A stretch of 64,000 bases of DNA, taken from positions 1,364,001 through 1,428,000 of the forward strand of contig NZ_JACHCG010000001.1 of NCBI RefSeq assembly GCF_014200595.1, in the 5' to 3' direction. The notes under the pieces were generated by a model that did no database searches, had not been told where the DNA came from, and saw only the letters and a list, made by a program, of their open reading frames with translations. Positions 24,350 through 33,601 of this stretch are shown here, piece after piece. Position 1 is the stretch's first letter, and every line of letters begins with the position of its first letter. The stretch is from Pedobacter cryoconitis (GTDB taxonomy: Bacteria; Bacteroidota; Bacteroidia; Sphingobacteriales; Sphingobacteriaceae). Both the position numbers and the translations under genes were made by a program.

Positions 24350-26256
24350 GGTTATACGCTGGTTCGTCAACAAACTTCATAGCACTTAATGTAAATAATC
24401 AAATTGCAGGTTTATTGGAGACTGAATTCTTAAAGCAATTTGGCTACAAAGCACAAATTAATGAGGTCATGTCGTGGAGGAATTCTCTTTTTCGCCTGTC
24501 TGATATATTAGAGCGTGCAAATCTTACTGATCAGGGTATAATGGTCGAATACAAGCTCCCTTTAAGTGGAAAGCGTATTGATGTGATCATTTGTGGTAAA
24601 GACAAAGATCAAAAACGGAATGCTGTAATTATCGAACTCAAACAATGGGAGAAATGCGCATTAACAGATTACGATAGTGATTACGTCGTAACTTGGGTAG
24701 GAGGAGGTAATAGATCTGTATTACATCCAAGCGTACAGGTAGGTAATTATATGTATTACCTACAGGATAATAGTACGGTGTTCTATGACGGTGACCATCC
24801 AGTAGGACTTTCAGCCTGTAGTTATCTCCATAATTATACGATTGGCAATGAAGATGTACTTACTGATATACGTTTTCAAAAAAGTATTACTCGTTTTCCA
24901 ATTTATTCATCAGAAGATAGATTGGCATTGACTTCGTTCATTACTGATAAGGTAGATCAAGGCGATGGAATGGATATCCTGGCCGAGATAGAGCAGAGTC
25001 GTATGCGCCCCTCTAAAAAATTGTTGAAGCAAGTATCTACTGTCATTAAGAAAAAGCTTAAAGGTGAATTAAAAATATTTGGGGCAGTTAAAACTAAAGG
25101 TGACTACATACTTCTTGATGAGCAGTTGATTGTTTACGATACTGTAATGAGTATTGTACGCAAAGGTTTAGAGCATAAACAAAAACATGCAATTATTGTA
25201 AAGGGAGGTGGAGGTACTGGAAAGTCTGTTATTGGCTTACAGTTGTTAGCTGATCTTGCAGCATTAAACTTCAATACTCAATATGCAACAGGTTCTAAGG
25301 CTTTTACAGAGACTTTGCGTAAAATACTTGGTGATAACTCAAAGAGCTTACTAAAGTACTTTATGTCTTATGGTGAGGCCAAACCTAATGAAATTGATGT
25401 ATTGTTGATGGATGAGGCACATCGGATCAGAGAGAAAACAGGTTATCCATTTAAGTCTACGGGCAGACCACAGGTTCAAGATCTATTGAATGCGGCCAAA
25501 GTATCAGTGTTCTTTATAGATGATTATCAGGCGGTACGTAAAGGTGAGATAGGATCTTCTGCTTTTATAAAAGAACAAGCGGAGCTGGCTGGTTGTAAAG
25601 TTTATGAATACGATCTGGAAGCACAGTTTCGTAATGGGGGTTCTGAACGGTATAGTGATTGGATTGATCATACTTTGCATATCCGAAAAACTGCCACTAC
25701 AGAATGGATTAATGAATCGGACTTTGAATTTACTATTATGGATTCTCCTGAAGCTTTAGAGGCAGCTATAAGAGCTAGAGCTGAAGAAGGTTATACGGCA
25801 AGAGTAATGGCTGGTTTTTGTTGGCCATGGTCAAAACGACTTGATGAGAATAATGATTTAATTAATGATGTCGAGATAGGGGAATATAAACGGCCATGGA
25901 ATGCTCAGGAAGGTTTGACAGGGATGCGTAAGGGAATTCCTAAATCACAGTTCTGGGCTTATGACGCTGGAGGCATTGATCAGGTTGGATGTGTTTATAC
26001 TGCTCAGGGCTTTGAATTCGATTATGCGGGGATAATCTTTGGGAAAGATCTAAAGTATAATCCAGATACCGCTGAATGGGAGGGAGTTCCGGGGAATAGC
26101 TATGATGGCCAGGTTAAGAGTAGTCAGGATTTCCTTCAGCTAGTTAAGAATACTTACCGGGTTCTTTTAGGGCGTGGAATGAAGGCTTGTTATGTTTGTT
26201 TTATGGATAAGGATACTGAGAGGTATTTTAGGAGTAGAGTAAGGAAGAATAATTAA
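24346..26256 (+). CDS. DUF2075 (Schlafen group 3-like) helicase with nuclease-like N-terminus
   Basis: A 636-residue P-loop protein. Walker A is GGGGTGKS at about 287-294 and Walker B is LLMDEAHR at about 353-360; a glutamine-rich helicase motif lies at DDYQAVRKGE, and QFRNGG and YTAQGFEFD are later superfamily 1 motifs. The N-terminal 130 residues hold a PD-(D/E)XK-like pattern: Asp79 in RIDVII and Glu97-x-Lys99 in IIELKQW. It probably unwinds and cuts nucleic acid. Coupled to the MazG-like gene upstream and 5 bp from a membrane protein downstream, a three-gene unit typical of defence islands. Confidence 0.88.
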   Translation: MRLYAGSSTNFIALNVNNQIAGLLETEFLKQFGYKAQINEVMSWRNSLFRLSDILERANLTDQGIMVEYKLPLSGKRIDVIICGKDKDQKRNAVIIELKQWEKCALTDYDSDYVVTWVGGGNRSVLHPSVQVGNYMYYLQDNSTVFYDGDHPVGLSACSYLHNYTIGNEDVLTDIRFQKSITRFPIYSSEDRLALTSFITDKVDQGDGMDILAEIEQSRMRPSKKLLKQVSTVIKKKLKGELKIFGAVKTKGDYILLDEQLIVYDTVMSIVRKGLEHKQKHAIIVKGGGGTGKSVIGLQLLADLAALNFNTQYATGSKAFTETLRKILGDNSKSLLKYFMSYGEAKPNEIDVLLMDEAHRIREKTGYPFKSTGRPQVQDLLNAAKVSVFFIDDYQAVRKGEIGSSAFIKEQAELAGCKVYEYDLEAQFRNGGSERYSDWIDHTLHIRKTATTEWINESDFEFTIMDSPEALEAAIRARAEEGYTARVMAGFCWPWSKRLDENNDLINDVEIGEYKRPWNAQEGLTGMRKGIPKSQFWAYDAGGIDQVGCVYTAQGFEFDYAGIIFGKDLKYNPDTAEWEGVPGNSYDGQVKSSQDFLQLVKNTYRVLLGRGMKACYVCFMDKDTERYFRSRVRKNN

Positions 26257-26261
26257 ATATT

Positions 26262-26996
26262 ATGGAATTAATAGAAGAACTCTTAAATAATACCTTTTAC
26301 CACAGAGTAACAAAAAAATATTCTTCAAGTGCTAGAAGAATGTCCAATATACTTCTTCCTCTGACGTTATTTTGTTTTGCTATGTTTATTGCTCTAATCG
26401 CTTTGAATAATCAATTTTTAGCAGGTGGTATCTTTTTTCTTGCATTTTTAGTTTTTCTACTACTTTTAACGTTTCTCCATGATAAGGAAAAGATTAGAAT
26501 TATTGAAGGTAGCCCTGATATAGCTTCAATAATAATAAAAAAGGCGAAGTGGTATTCCTTTGAAACCTATGATATAGCGAAATTTAACAAGATAATGAAG
26601 GGACTAACTTCAAATTGCCTTCGAGATGGGAATGGGACAATTGTTATGAGTTTGGTAGAAATGTTAATTGTTGAACTAAAAGAGACTAATGAGAGGTTTG
26701 TGAAAAAATACGTAGCGTTTGGAGTTATTTTGGCTTTTTTAGTGAATCCTATGTATGGTATTTACTCTCAAAAATATGTGAATTTGGCTTTTTCTTTTCC
26801 ACCAGTTCTTGGCATGGTTATGCACGTATTTGGAATATTCTTTGTCCTTTATATTACCTATTTCCTAGTCAATACTAAAGAAGTTTATTTGGGATTTACT
26901 AAAGACTACTATTCAAGGTTAAGATTAATAGAACAACTTTATAATATAAAAGCAGATAACCTTCTTAATTCAAAAAGAACACCTGCAAATACTTAG
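26262..26996 (+). CDS. Membrane protein of the MazG-DUF2075 unit
   Basis: A 244-residue protein with two pairs of transmembrane helices (about residues 29-47 with 51-71, and 150-165 with 178-203), separated by a soluble helical domain of some 75 residues. I do not recognise the family. It starts 5 bp after the DUF2075 stop and is surely cotranscribed. In defence systems such a membrane component may be an effector that disturbs the envelope, but here that is only a suggestion from position. Confidence 0.6.
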   Translation: MELIEELLNNTFYHRVTKKYSSSARRMSNILLPLTLFCFAMFIALIALNNQFLAGGIFFLAFLVFLLLLTFLHDKEKIRIIEGSPDIASIIIKKAKWYSFETYDIAKFNKIMKGLTSNCLRDGNGTIVMSLVEMLIVELKETNERFVKKYVAFGVILAFLVNPMYGIYSQKYVNLAFSFPPVLGMVMHVFGIFFVLYITYFLVNTKEVYLGFTKDYYSRLRLIEQLYNIKADNLLNSKRTPANT

Positions 26997-27108
26997 ATAA
27001 GCAGATTTTAATAGCAAGATAATTTAGTGTTATAATTAATGGAATTGAGGGTGACGCCCTAATTTAAAGTGTTATTCGTTTTTTTTGCAAAAACTTTTTT
27101 GATATTAT

Positions 27109-28170
27109 TTATAACATATAATGGAATCCATTATTCGCAGCAATAGTTATCAAAGGATGAATATTATCCTTAAACTTATCTTTAAGATCTTCTTTATTTA
27201 GAGTGTTCAATAATGATAAATCAGGTAGGATTGTTAAATAGTCTTGAAGTAATTTATTCTTAGGAGAATGGCTAAACACAGTTTTCAAAGCCAATTCTTG
27301 AAGATCAAAGTAATCGTCAAAATATTTGTCGAAAACAGGAAGTTTATCCGATTTGCTACAATTGAATCCTTTGTCCGCAGGAATTAAGTTCCAGATCAAA
27401 TCGTGTGACACAAATGCAAATGGTACAAAGTGGTCAATAGCGTATTCATTAATATTGAGAAGGTTCTTCGTATATATACACTTTACCGGGCCAGTTCGTT
27501 CAATTACAATATCCCAAAACTCCTTTCTAGGTTTTAACAGGCTATTTCTATGAGGTGGTTTAAATAACTTGTTTGCAATATCCGGTACGTTAGGATTACG
27601 CTTTTGTACATAAAGACATAAGTGCCAATAGCAGAATGCTTTTAAGATTCCGCTATTTTCAGTCAAATATGTTATCCATTTAGGATTGATAATTACCGAA
27701 TGTTCATCTACAGCATATATACAATCGTTAGCAAACAACTGAGATGATTTATAAATATCCTGTTTATTCCCTTTTATACTACTAAACCAAGGGCTCAGAA
27801 AGCGGTAAGGTACCTCTCCATCAAAATGTCTTAAAGTTTTAATTGTCTCTTTTATATCAGAGGATACTAGCTTTTGAACGATCTTATCTTTTTTCTCATC
27901 TATACCAAGTCCTTCTAATTTGATTATTAGCTTAATCGCATTTTGGAACTGATCTTGTACGCCAAAAGATAGATTGAAATAGTTAACAGTATACCAGGCA
28001 TTTGCAACCATCCTGGCAAAAAGCGACTGTTTATCAATTATATGATTACCTTTTTCAATTGATTCAATAATTGAAAAAAACCAGTAAAACTTATAGGTGG
28101 CTACGGTATTCTTAAAACAAGAAGATAGAATGTGAATGGGTAGAGTCTTATCAGCAGGGAGATTATTCAT
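27109..28170 (-). CDS. HNH nuclease-domain protein
   Basis: A 353-residue protein with an HNH-type nuclease motif near residues 232-280: CIYTKNLL, AIDHFVPFAF with the first His, IWNLIPADKGFN with the central Asn, and KSDKLP. The N-terminal 200 residues are helical and not recognised; they may recognise DNA or another partner. This type is frequent in defence islands. It faces the membrane protein gene tail to tail and is the first of two minus-strand nuclease genes. Confidence 0.75.
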   Translation of the reverse strand: MNNLPADKTLPIHILSSCFKNTVATYKFYWFFSIIESIEKGNHIIDKQSLFARMVANAWYTVNYFNLSFGVQDQFQNAIKLIIKLEGLGIDEKKDKIVQKLVSSDIKETIKTLRHFDGEVPYRFLSPWFSSIKGNKQDIYKSSQLFANDCIYAVDEHSVIINPKWITYLTENSGILKAFCYWHLCLYVQKRNPNVPDIANKLFKPPHRNSLLKPRKEFWDIVIERTGPVKCIYTKNLLNINEYAIDHFVPFAFVSHDLIWNLIPADKGFNCSKSDKLPVFDKYFDDYFDLQELALKTVFSHSPKNKLLQDYLTILPDLSLLNTLNKEDLKDKFKDNIHPLITIAANNGFHYML

Positions 28171-28356
28171 TAAAATGTAAAGGGTTAGTGCTAATTTGTG
28201 AATGTAATCAAAATTTTAGTCTTGATTAAAATTTAAACTCTTCATTATCTTGATATTTATCTTTTGGTATAATTTAATAATTTCCAGAATTGAATCAAAT
28301 ATTACGATGGCCTTAATGGGAGCTAAATGGGGAAGTCTAGATGGTAATTAGTAGAT

Positions 28357-29301
28357 TCAATTTTGGTTTCTAATAAGTAATTTAAATGCATTTAAATTAC
28401 TGGGGTCTTCTGTACGGTGAATCATTCTGTGACAATTAGAGCACAAAACGACAAAGTCCTTTTTTGCGTCGAGTTTTACTATTTCTTCAGTAAGTTGGGA
28501 TATAGGTTTTAGGTGATGTGCTTCAATAAAGTCCTTCCCCAACACTCCATATTTGTCGGCAAAATCTAGGTTACAAGCTTTGCAGATAAAACCTTGTGCT
28601 TTTTTTACTTTTTTTATTAGTGTTTGATTTCTTTCTATCCTTTTATGTTGTCTGTATTTTTTTCTTTCATCTCCTTGGTAGTTATTGTTTTCATGGTCTT
28701 CTTCTTGGGTCTCTATTTCATCATGTACAAATATCAATGATTTATATATTTCCAAAATTTCTGATATATCTTGTTTGAAAATATCCTCTGAAGGAAGGTT
28801 AGTGCTGGAATAAAATTTTGCAATTATATTACCTGCTTCATAATCCCTTGATAAACCAATTTTGGTGGTTTCTAGATTCCTTAATTTAATATCTATGTCA
28901 GAAAAATTATTAGAAATATTACCTAATTGTGCTCTGAATTTTTTTGCATTAATTTTAAGAATATTAAGTGTTTCTTTTTTGTTTTCTTGTCTTATCGTTG
29001 TAACGCCCTGATTAAGGGTTAAATAAAAGCCAGACATGTCATCTCTAAATATGAAAACAGGATAAAATCCTTCTTGCGCAGTTATTGTAATGAAGATATC
29101 AAAGATAGCTATCCATGGCGTAGCGGTCCACCGGCCCTTTCCTGAAGAGGAAGCTACAAGGTACCTCTCATCATTATTAACAATCTTTTTTAATTCATTT
29201 TTTAGTTCATCATTTATAAAGCGAGCTAATTGATTATTCTTGAGTGGTTTTTTACTTTCTTCACTATATTGTGAAATTATTCTTTGAAATAAATCTTTCA
29301 T
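28357..29301 (-). CDS. McrB-N (DUF3578) plus HNH endonuclease, type IV restriction-like
   Basis: A 314-residue protein with an N-terminal DUF3578/MrcB-N domain (about residues 20-185; RWTATPWIAIF and GFYLTLNQGV are diagnostic) and a C-terminal HNH domain (CKACNLDF, FIEAHHLKPI, FVVLCSNCHRMIHR). This is the architecture of ScoMcrA-like enzymes, which cut modified DNA (methylated or phosphorothioated) recognised by other domains. A basic coiled-coil-like linker lies between. Intact. It probably works alone as a modification-dependent nuclease. Confidence 0.88.
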   Translation of the reverse strand: MKDLFQRIISQYSEESKKPLKNNQLARFINDELKNELKKIVNNDERYLVASSSGKGRWTATPWIAIFDIFITITAQEGFYPVFIFRDDMSGFYLTLNQGVTTIRQENKKETLNILKINAKKFRAQLGNISNNFSDIDIKLRNLETTKIGLSRDYEAGNIIAKFYSSTNLPSEDIFKQDISEILEIYKSLIFVHDEIETQEEDHENNNYQGDERKKYRQHKRIERNQTLIKKVKKAQGFICKACNLDFADKYGVLGKDFIEAHHLKPISQLTEEIVKLDAKKDFVVLCSNCHRMIHRTEDPSNLNAFKLLIRNQN

Positions 29302-29440
29302 TATAATTTTTAGATAATTGATTAATTTATGTAAAAATTATCAAAATTATGCTGGGCTATGTGTTTTTTTGAGATTTAAAAATTAAGTGATTGATGGTTA
29401 GTATTATTTATAAAATAAATTAGATTTAAATTTTAAATAT

Positions 29441-30549
29441 ATGATTGCAAATGATGTCGCTAAGGTTAGACATCTTCTTGGGATTTCAGGAGGAAAGGAT
29501 AGTACTGCCTTAGCTATTTATATGAAAAGCTTGTATCCTTCTATTGATCTTGAATTTTATACTTGCGATACAGGGAAGGAGTTGGATGAGACTTACTTGT
29601 TGATTATGAGGTTGGAGTCCAAAATTGGAGTTAAGATTAACAAACTTTATCCTAATATTATTAGTGATAATAATCCTTTTGACTTCTATAATTCTTTGTA
29701 TGGAGGATATCTGCCATCAGCTAATGCAAGGTGGTGTACGAAAAAATTAAAAATTTAGCCATTCGAAAATTATATAGGTACAGCACCAGTAATTTCTTAC
29801 GTAGGAATTCGGGAAGATGAGGATAGGGAGGGTTATATTTCTACTAGACCAAATGTACAATCTATATTTCCTTTTCGGCAGAATATATGGAGTGATTTCT
29901 TACTAACCGTTGTGTTTAAGAATTCTAATATACCATCGTTAGTAAGGTTATATCGTGAGATCCTACTAAGTCGTCGTTCGATGAAATCCAATTTATTATT
30001 AATAAGCCTTTGTCGGTTTCCTTTAATCAAAGTTTAAAGATTAAAGAATTGATGAAATATGGGGTTAAGGAATTTAATACGGTTGTATTTGAAAGCTTAA
30101 AAAAAACAGATCTTCCCTTTGCGTTATTGACTGAGTTTCCTCTAATAAATAATGAAGACAACCTTATTAAGGAGGATATTATTAGGATACTTAAGGAAAG
30201 TGGTATAGGAATACCAGCTTACTATAATGAAATTGAGTATACTGTAAATGGTAAAGTGGGAAAATATAATCGTAGTAGATCTGGTTGTTTTTTTTGCTTC
30301 TTCCAAAAGAAAATAGAATGGGTATGGTTATACGAGCAGAATCCAGCGAAATTTTTTCAAGCTATGGCTTACGAAAAAGATGGGTATACATGGATGAAAG
30401 ATGAAAAACTTGAAGAACTAATAGCTCCTAATCGTTTAAATGAAATCAAGGAAAAGTTCTTAATTCAACAAAAGGATAGTAAAGAGAATAGAACGACACT
30501 TAAATTAGATTTTGATGATCAAGAAGGATGTGCTGCCTGTTTTATTTAA
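29441..30549 (+). pseudogene. PAPS-reductase-like PP-loop protein, broken twice
   Basis: The full span would encode about 369 residues, the usual length of PAPS-reductase-family proteins in defence islands. The N-terminal frame has the PP-loop GISGGKDSTAL and WCTKKLKI, then a TAG at 29756 (a CAG-to-TAG change would restore it). The frame continues PFENYIGTAPVISYVGIRED to about 29960, where a one-base shift moves into the frame ending at 30549 (SGCFFCFF, CAACFI). These proteins use ATP pyrophosphatase chemistry, and DndC is the best known example, for DNA sulfur modification. It is very unlikely to work here. Confidence 0.8.
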
Positions 30550-30609
30550 TGAAGTAGGATTAGATTATTTAACTAGTATAAATGATTAATAATATACTGG
30601 ATATTTCTT

Positions 30610-31269
30610 TTATTTGAAATCTAATTCCATTTGTAGAATGTCTTTATAATGCCCATTCTCTTTACTTGACATAAACTTCCATATGCTGTAATCCATAGTA
30701 GATCTTGGTATTTTTAAGAAATCTGCTGCATATTCAACAATTTTTTTTGTGGAATGATAACCAGTCGTTGTGATTTCTGCCATCTCTACAAAAGAATAGA
30801 TATGTCTGTCAACTGCAACAGTGTCAAAATTTAATAATTTTAATGTATAGTCAATTGTTTTTGGTCCAATACCATTGAGTTTAAGAAGTTTTTCTTGGTT
30901 TTTAACATTCAAAAGAAAAATTTTGAAGTCTAAACAAGTATTAATATTATTTTCAAATGCAAAGTCAACTAATCTTTTTAACCTATCAATTTTGATATGA
31001 TTTTTCCATTTAATTATATTTTCCAAACTATGATTATCTATTAGATTTTGGAACTTATATGTCGTATCGGCTTCGGAATATTTTAATAGAATATGTTGGA
31101 CTCTTGGCTTAACAACGGTGTTATAATTAAGTCCTGCCTGTAATGTGATATCAACGAAAAGAGCACCAATATGATTATAGCAAAACCCAGTCTCAACATA
31201 GAATGTTTCAAAAGATTTCAAGTTATTTATATAGTTAGCTAATTTCCTAGCCTCGAGTACTATTTTCAT
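30610..31269 (-). CDS. OGG-like HhH-GPD DNA glycosylase
   Basis: A 219-residue protein with a helix-hairpin-helix GPD glycosylase core: KLLKLNGIGPKTIDYTLKL followed by DTVAVDRHIYSF. The catalytic Lys137 and Asp154 of the OGG1/MutY superfamily are both present, so base excision is plausible. The N-terminal half is not recognised. It is the last gene of a four-gene operon, 8 bp after the QueC-like gene. OGG-like proteins accompany QueC-like proteins in type IV CBASS (Cap11 beside Cap9), which is the main clue to its role. Confidence 0.8.
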   Translation of the reverse strand: MKIVLEARKLANYINNLKSFETFYVETGFCYNHIGALFVDITLQAGLNYNTVVKPRVQHILLKYSEADTTYKFQNLIDNHSLENIIKWKNHIKIDRLKRLVDFAFENNINTCLDFKIFLLNVKNQEKLLKLNGIGPKTIDYTLKLLNFDTVAVDRHIYSFVEMAEITTTGYHSTKKIVEYAADFLKIPRSTMDYSIWKFMSSKENGHYKDILQMELDFK

Positions 31270-31277
31270 AATAAAAA

Positions 31278-31907
31278 TTATTCTTGTTCGATTTTTCTAA
31301 ATGCATCTAACCTATCAACACAATTAGGACAAGCGCCACATGGAATAATAGGAGATGCCTGACATGAAAAGGTTGAACCTATTGATGCACCCAAATCTAT
31401 ACCTAATTTTGCTACTTCATACTTCGAAAAATGTCTGAAAGGCATATTGATTTTAACTGATCCATAGTCAATTAGCATATCTTCCATTTTGTCGAAAAAT
31501 TCATTTGAACAATCTATTTCTTTAGCATGATTACTATTAATAAATGCGGAATAAACATTTGATAGGCCCATAGTTTGCGCAAATGTAGCACCAATTGTTA
31601 ATAATAGTACATTTCTATAAGGAATATATAAATCATCAGCAACAATTTCTTCATTCCATAAATCTACTGGCTTAATGAATTTTGACTTTGATTTTGCATA
31701 TACGGATCTGATATCAATATATTCTATTCTATTAAGATGAGATTTGGGTATTACATTTTTTAGTGTTTGGAATTCGGTATTTGCACAATGTTGACCATAA
31801 TTTATGAAAAGTGGTACAAAGTCTATGTCGTTATCTATTAGCCAATAAGCCATTGTAGTAGAGTCAAGTCCGCCTGAAGCTAATAATACTCCATTCTTAT
31901 TTTTCAT
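31278..31907 (-). CDS. QueC-like 7-cyano-7-deazaguanine synthase
   Basis: A 209-residue QueC-family PP-loop enzyme. The ATP-binding SGGLDS is at residues 11-16, FINYGQ follows, and the zinc cysteines are Cys182, 190, 193 and 196 (PCGACPNC). True QueC turns 7-carboxy-7-deazaguanine into preQ0. Here no queD, queE or queF is nearby and the gene sits among defence genes, overlapping the upstream gene by 11 bp. QueC-like proteins in defence (Cap9, QatC) are thought to act on proteins or nucleotides. I infer such a specialised role. Confidence 0.88.
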   Translation of the reverse strand: MKNKNGVLLASGGLDSTTMAYWLIDNDIDFVPLFINYGQHCANTEFQTLKNVIPKSHLNRIEYIDIRSVYAKSKSKFIKPVDLWNEEIVADDLYIPYRNVLLLTIGATFAQTMGLSNVYSAFINSNHAKEIDCSNEFFDKMEDMLIDYGSVKINMPFRHFSKYEVAKLGIDLGASIGSTFSCQASPIIPCGACPNCVDRLDAFRKIEQE

Positions 31908-33222
31908 TTGAGTTGAATTTGGAACTTAGATTGAAAATTTCTGAAATAATCAAGTCCATGTCATGTGTTATTAAATGAGGCAGCTCTGTAAGCATACAAT
32001 TTTTAGAAATGCTATATGGGTCATATACAATTGTAGGTATACCTTTAGCTGAGGCTAGGCCAATTTCTATTAAAGTTCCTGGGTCATTAAAAAGTAGTAC
32101 AGCTATTAGAATAGAACAATTATCTAGCAATATCATATCCTTTTGAAATAGTTCTTGTTTGCGGGCCTTTGTTGCTTCTATTTCCATTTGGCCATTCTCC
32201 AAAACTGGTCTACGAGGAGAAAAATTATGATATTTTAGGCTTTTAGATAAAGTATCAATATGAGTTGTATCTATATAACTGAAATCAGGGGCTGCTATAT
32301 AAATGTTAATTTCTTTTCTCCTTTCCCAAGGAATAGATGCTCCTAAGATATTTACTAAGTCTTTCACATTCGATTTTAAGACACGATTAACATCTCTTTT
32401 AAAATCATCTGGATATGTTGTTTGGGCATATTCAGAAGCGACCCATGAAGATAAAACTAGAGATTCTTGATTGCTTAAGTGTTTATTGTTTACTACGAAA
32501 CATGCATCGAAAACATCGCCTACGCCGACTGAATGTTTTATAGGGCTTAATTGTGCTGATGCTGAAAATGCTTCCTGAATTGCGAAATCAAAGCCTCTAC
32601 TACCACCTCTATTCTCCTTTAGTATTACTTTTTCTGTGTGTTTTTTAAATGTCTCAGTAAATTCTTTAAAACTATCATTAAAATACTTATGAAAGATAGT
32701 TGACGATGTAGAAACAAATATTGTATTTAACTTTTTATTCAGGGCACTAAAAAATGTAAGATCTTCTATATTATTAGCTACATCAATATGGATATTACCA
32801 GTTAATCCATTTATTATTTTAATTTGATCATAATTTCCTGATATTAATAAGATATCGTCATATTGATTTTCGAAGATTTTATCTAACATTTCTAGATCAT
32901 AATTGATCTTTACTTCATCTCGTAATAAAAATTCATATCCTTGATTTCCAATTTCCTTTACATCTTCAATTAAAAATACATATGGAGCACCAATTACATC
33001 ACCAAGTTTAAATACTTCCGAACAACCGTGGCCGACTAAAAAATGACTTATTTGATCATTTAGGAAACTAGGTGAAAAATATCCTACGGAATAAGGAATG
33101 TTAAGTGCCCATAAACTTCTAGCGGCATGAACTATACCTCCTAGTCTTAGTTTAAGATTACTAGTCTGAGATTTCAGTGTGACGTCTATGACAATGTCAC
33201 CAATTAATAACACTTTCGACAT
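31897..33222 (-). CDS. PfkB-family kinase fused to nucleoside 2-deoxyribosyltransferase
   Basis: A 441-residue fusion. Residues 1-290 are a PfkB/ribokinase-type kinase: LIGDIVIDV start, RLGGIVHAA, and the catalytic SVGVGDVFDACF with Asp236. Residues 305-430 are a nucleoside 2-deoxyribosyltransferase: NIYIAAPDFS, LLDNCSILIA and DPGTLIEIGLA with catalytic Glu386. The pairing suggests handling of a nucleoside or base, by phosphorylating a (deoxy)nucleoside and exchanging its base. It lies 4 bp after the small Gly-leading protein gene and overlaps the QueC-like gene. I know of no characterised protein with this fusion. Confidence 0.85.
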   Translation of the reverse strand: MSKVLLIGDIVIDVTLKSQTSNLKLRLGGIVHAARSLWALNIPYSVGYFSPSFLNDQISHFLVGHGCSEVFKLGDVIGAPYVFLIEDVKEIGNQGYEFLLRDEVKINYDLEMLDKIFENQYDDILLISGNYDQIKIINGLTGNIHIDVANNIEDLTFFSALNKKLNTIFVSTSSTIFHKYFNDSFKEFTETFKKHTEKVILKENRGGSRGFDFAIQEAFSASAQLSPIKHSVGVGDVFDACFVVNNKHLSNQESLVLSSWVASEYAQTTYPDDFKRDVNRVLKSNVKDLVNILGASIPWERRKEINIYIAAPDFSYIDTTHIDTLSKSLKYHNFSPRRPVLENGQMEIEATKARKQELFQKDMILLDNCSILIAVLLFNDPGTLIEIGLASAKGIPTIVYDPYSISKNCMLTELPHLITHDMDLIISEIFNLSSKFNSNEK

Positions 33223-33226
33223 ATAT

Positions 33227-33601
33227 TTATACTGGAATAATATCCACCGAAATACTCGGAGTTGGTGTCATCCTAGAGTCTGATATAACACCACTGAAGC
33301 TAAAACCATCTTCTAAGCATAATTTGAGATAGTTAAATTTAGTAGGCAAATACCCGACTTCTTCTCCTTTTGTCGTTTTAATAGATAACCTATAACCATT
33401 AAAGAAAACTAAAACTTCAGAGCCGGTAGACGGTACTTTTTTGTACTTTAAATAGTATGTACATCTACTTATTTCTTCTAGGTTAGCCGAAAAAGCTGTT
33501 CCACATTTATCGATTCCACTAGTCCCTCCATTATTTTTTTCCTCATTAGTTGGTTTTTTATTAGGATAATCTGTAAACGAGCCTGAGCCTGTACTTCCCA
33601 T
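33227..33601 (-). CDS. Small protein starting Met-Gly-Ser-Thr-Gly, first gene of the QueC operon
   Basis: A 124-residue protein. The start MGSTGSGSFTDYPNKK is the notable part: after Met removal a Gly-Ser N-terminus followed by a flexible Gly/Ser/Asn linker of about 40 residues, then a compact beta-rich domain (CGTAFSANLEEISRC, VLVFFNGYRLSI, EVGYLPTKFNYLKLCL, PSISVDIIPV). The frame extends upstream to 33685, but ATG 33601 gives this clean glycine terminus and the 28 extra residues look non-coding. QatB proteins, partners of QueC-like QatC, also begin with a Met-Gly segment. I infer it may be the substrate of the QueC-like enzyme. Confidence 0.65.
   Translation of the reverse strand: MGSTGSGSFTDYPNKKPTNEEKNNGGTSGIDKCGTAFSANLEEISRCTYYLKYKKVPSTGSEVLVFFNGYRLSIKTTKGEEVGYLPTKFNYLKLCLEDGFSFSGVISDSRMTPTPSISVDIIPV

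Noticed and set aside
30610-33601. Ordinary queuosine biosynthesis for tRNA
   Set aside because: queD, queE, queF and tgt are absent, while the companions are a kinase-transferase fusion, a DNA glycosylase-like protein and a small Gly-leading protein.
30610-33601. Complete type IV CBASS or qat system
   Set aside because: No CD-NTase, no TGT-like gene, no QatA-type ATPase and no TatD-like nuclease can be found in the 10 kb on either side.
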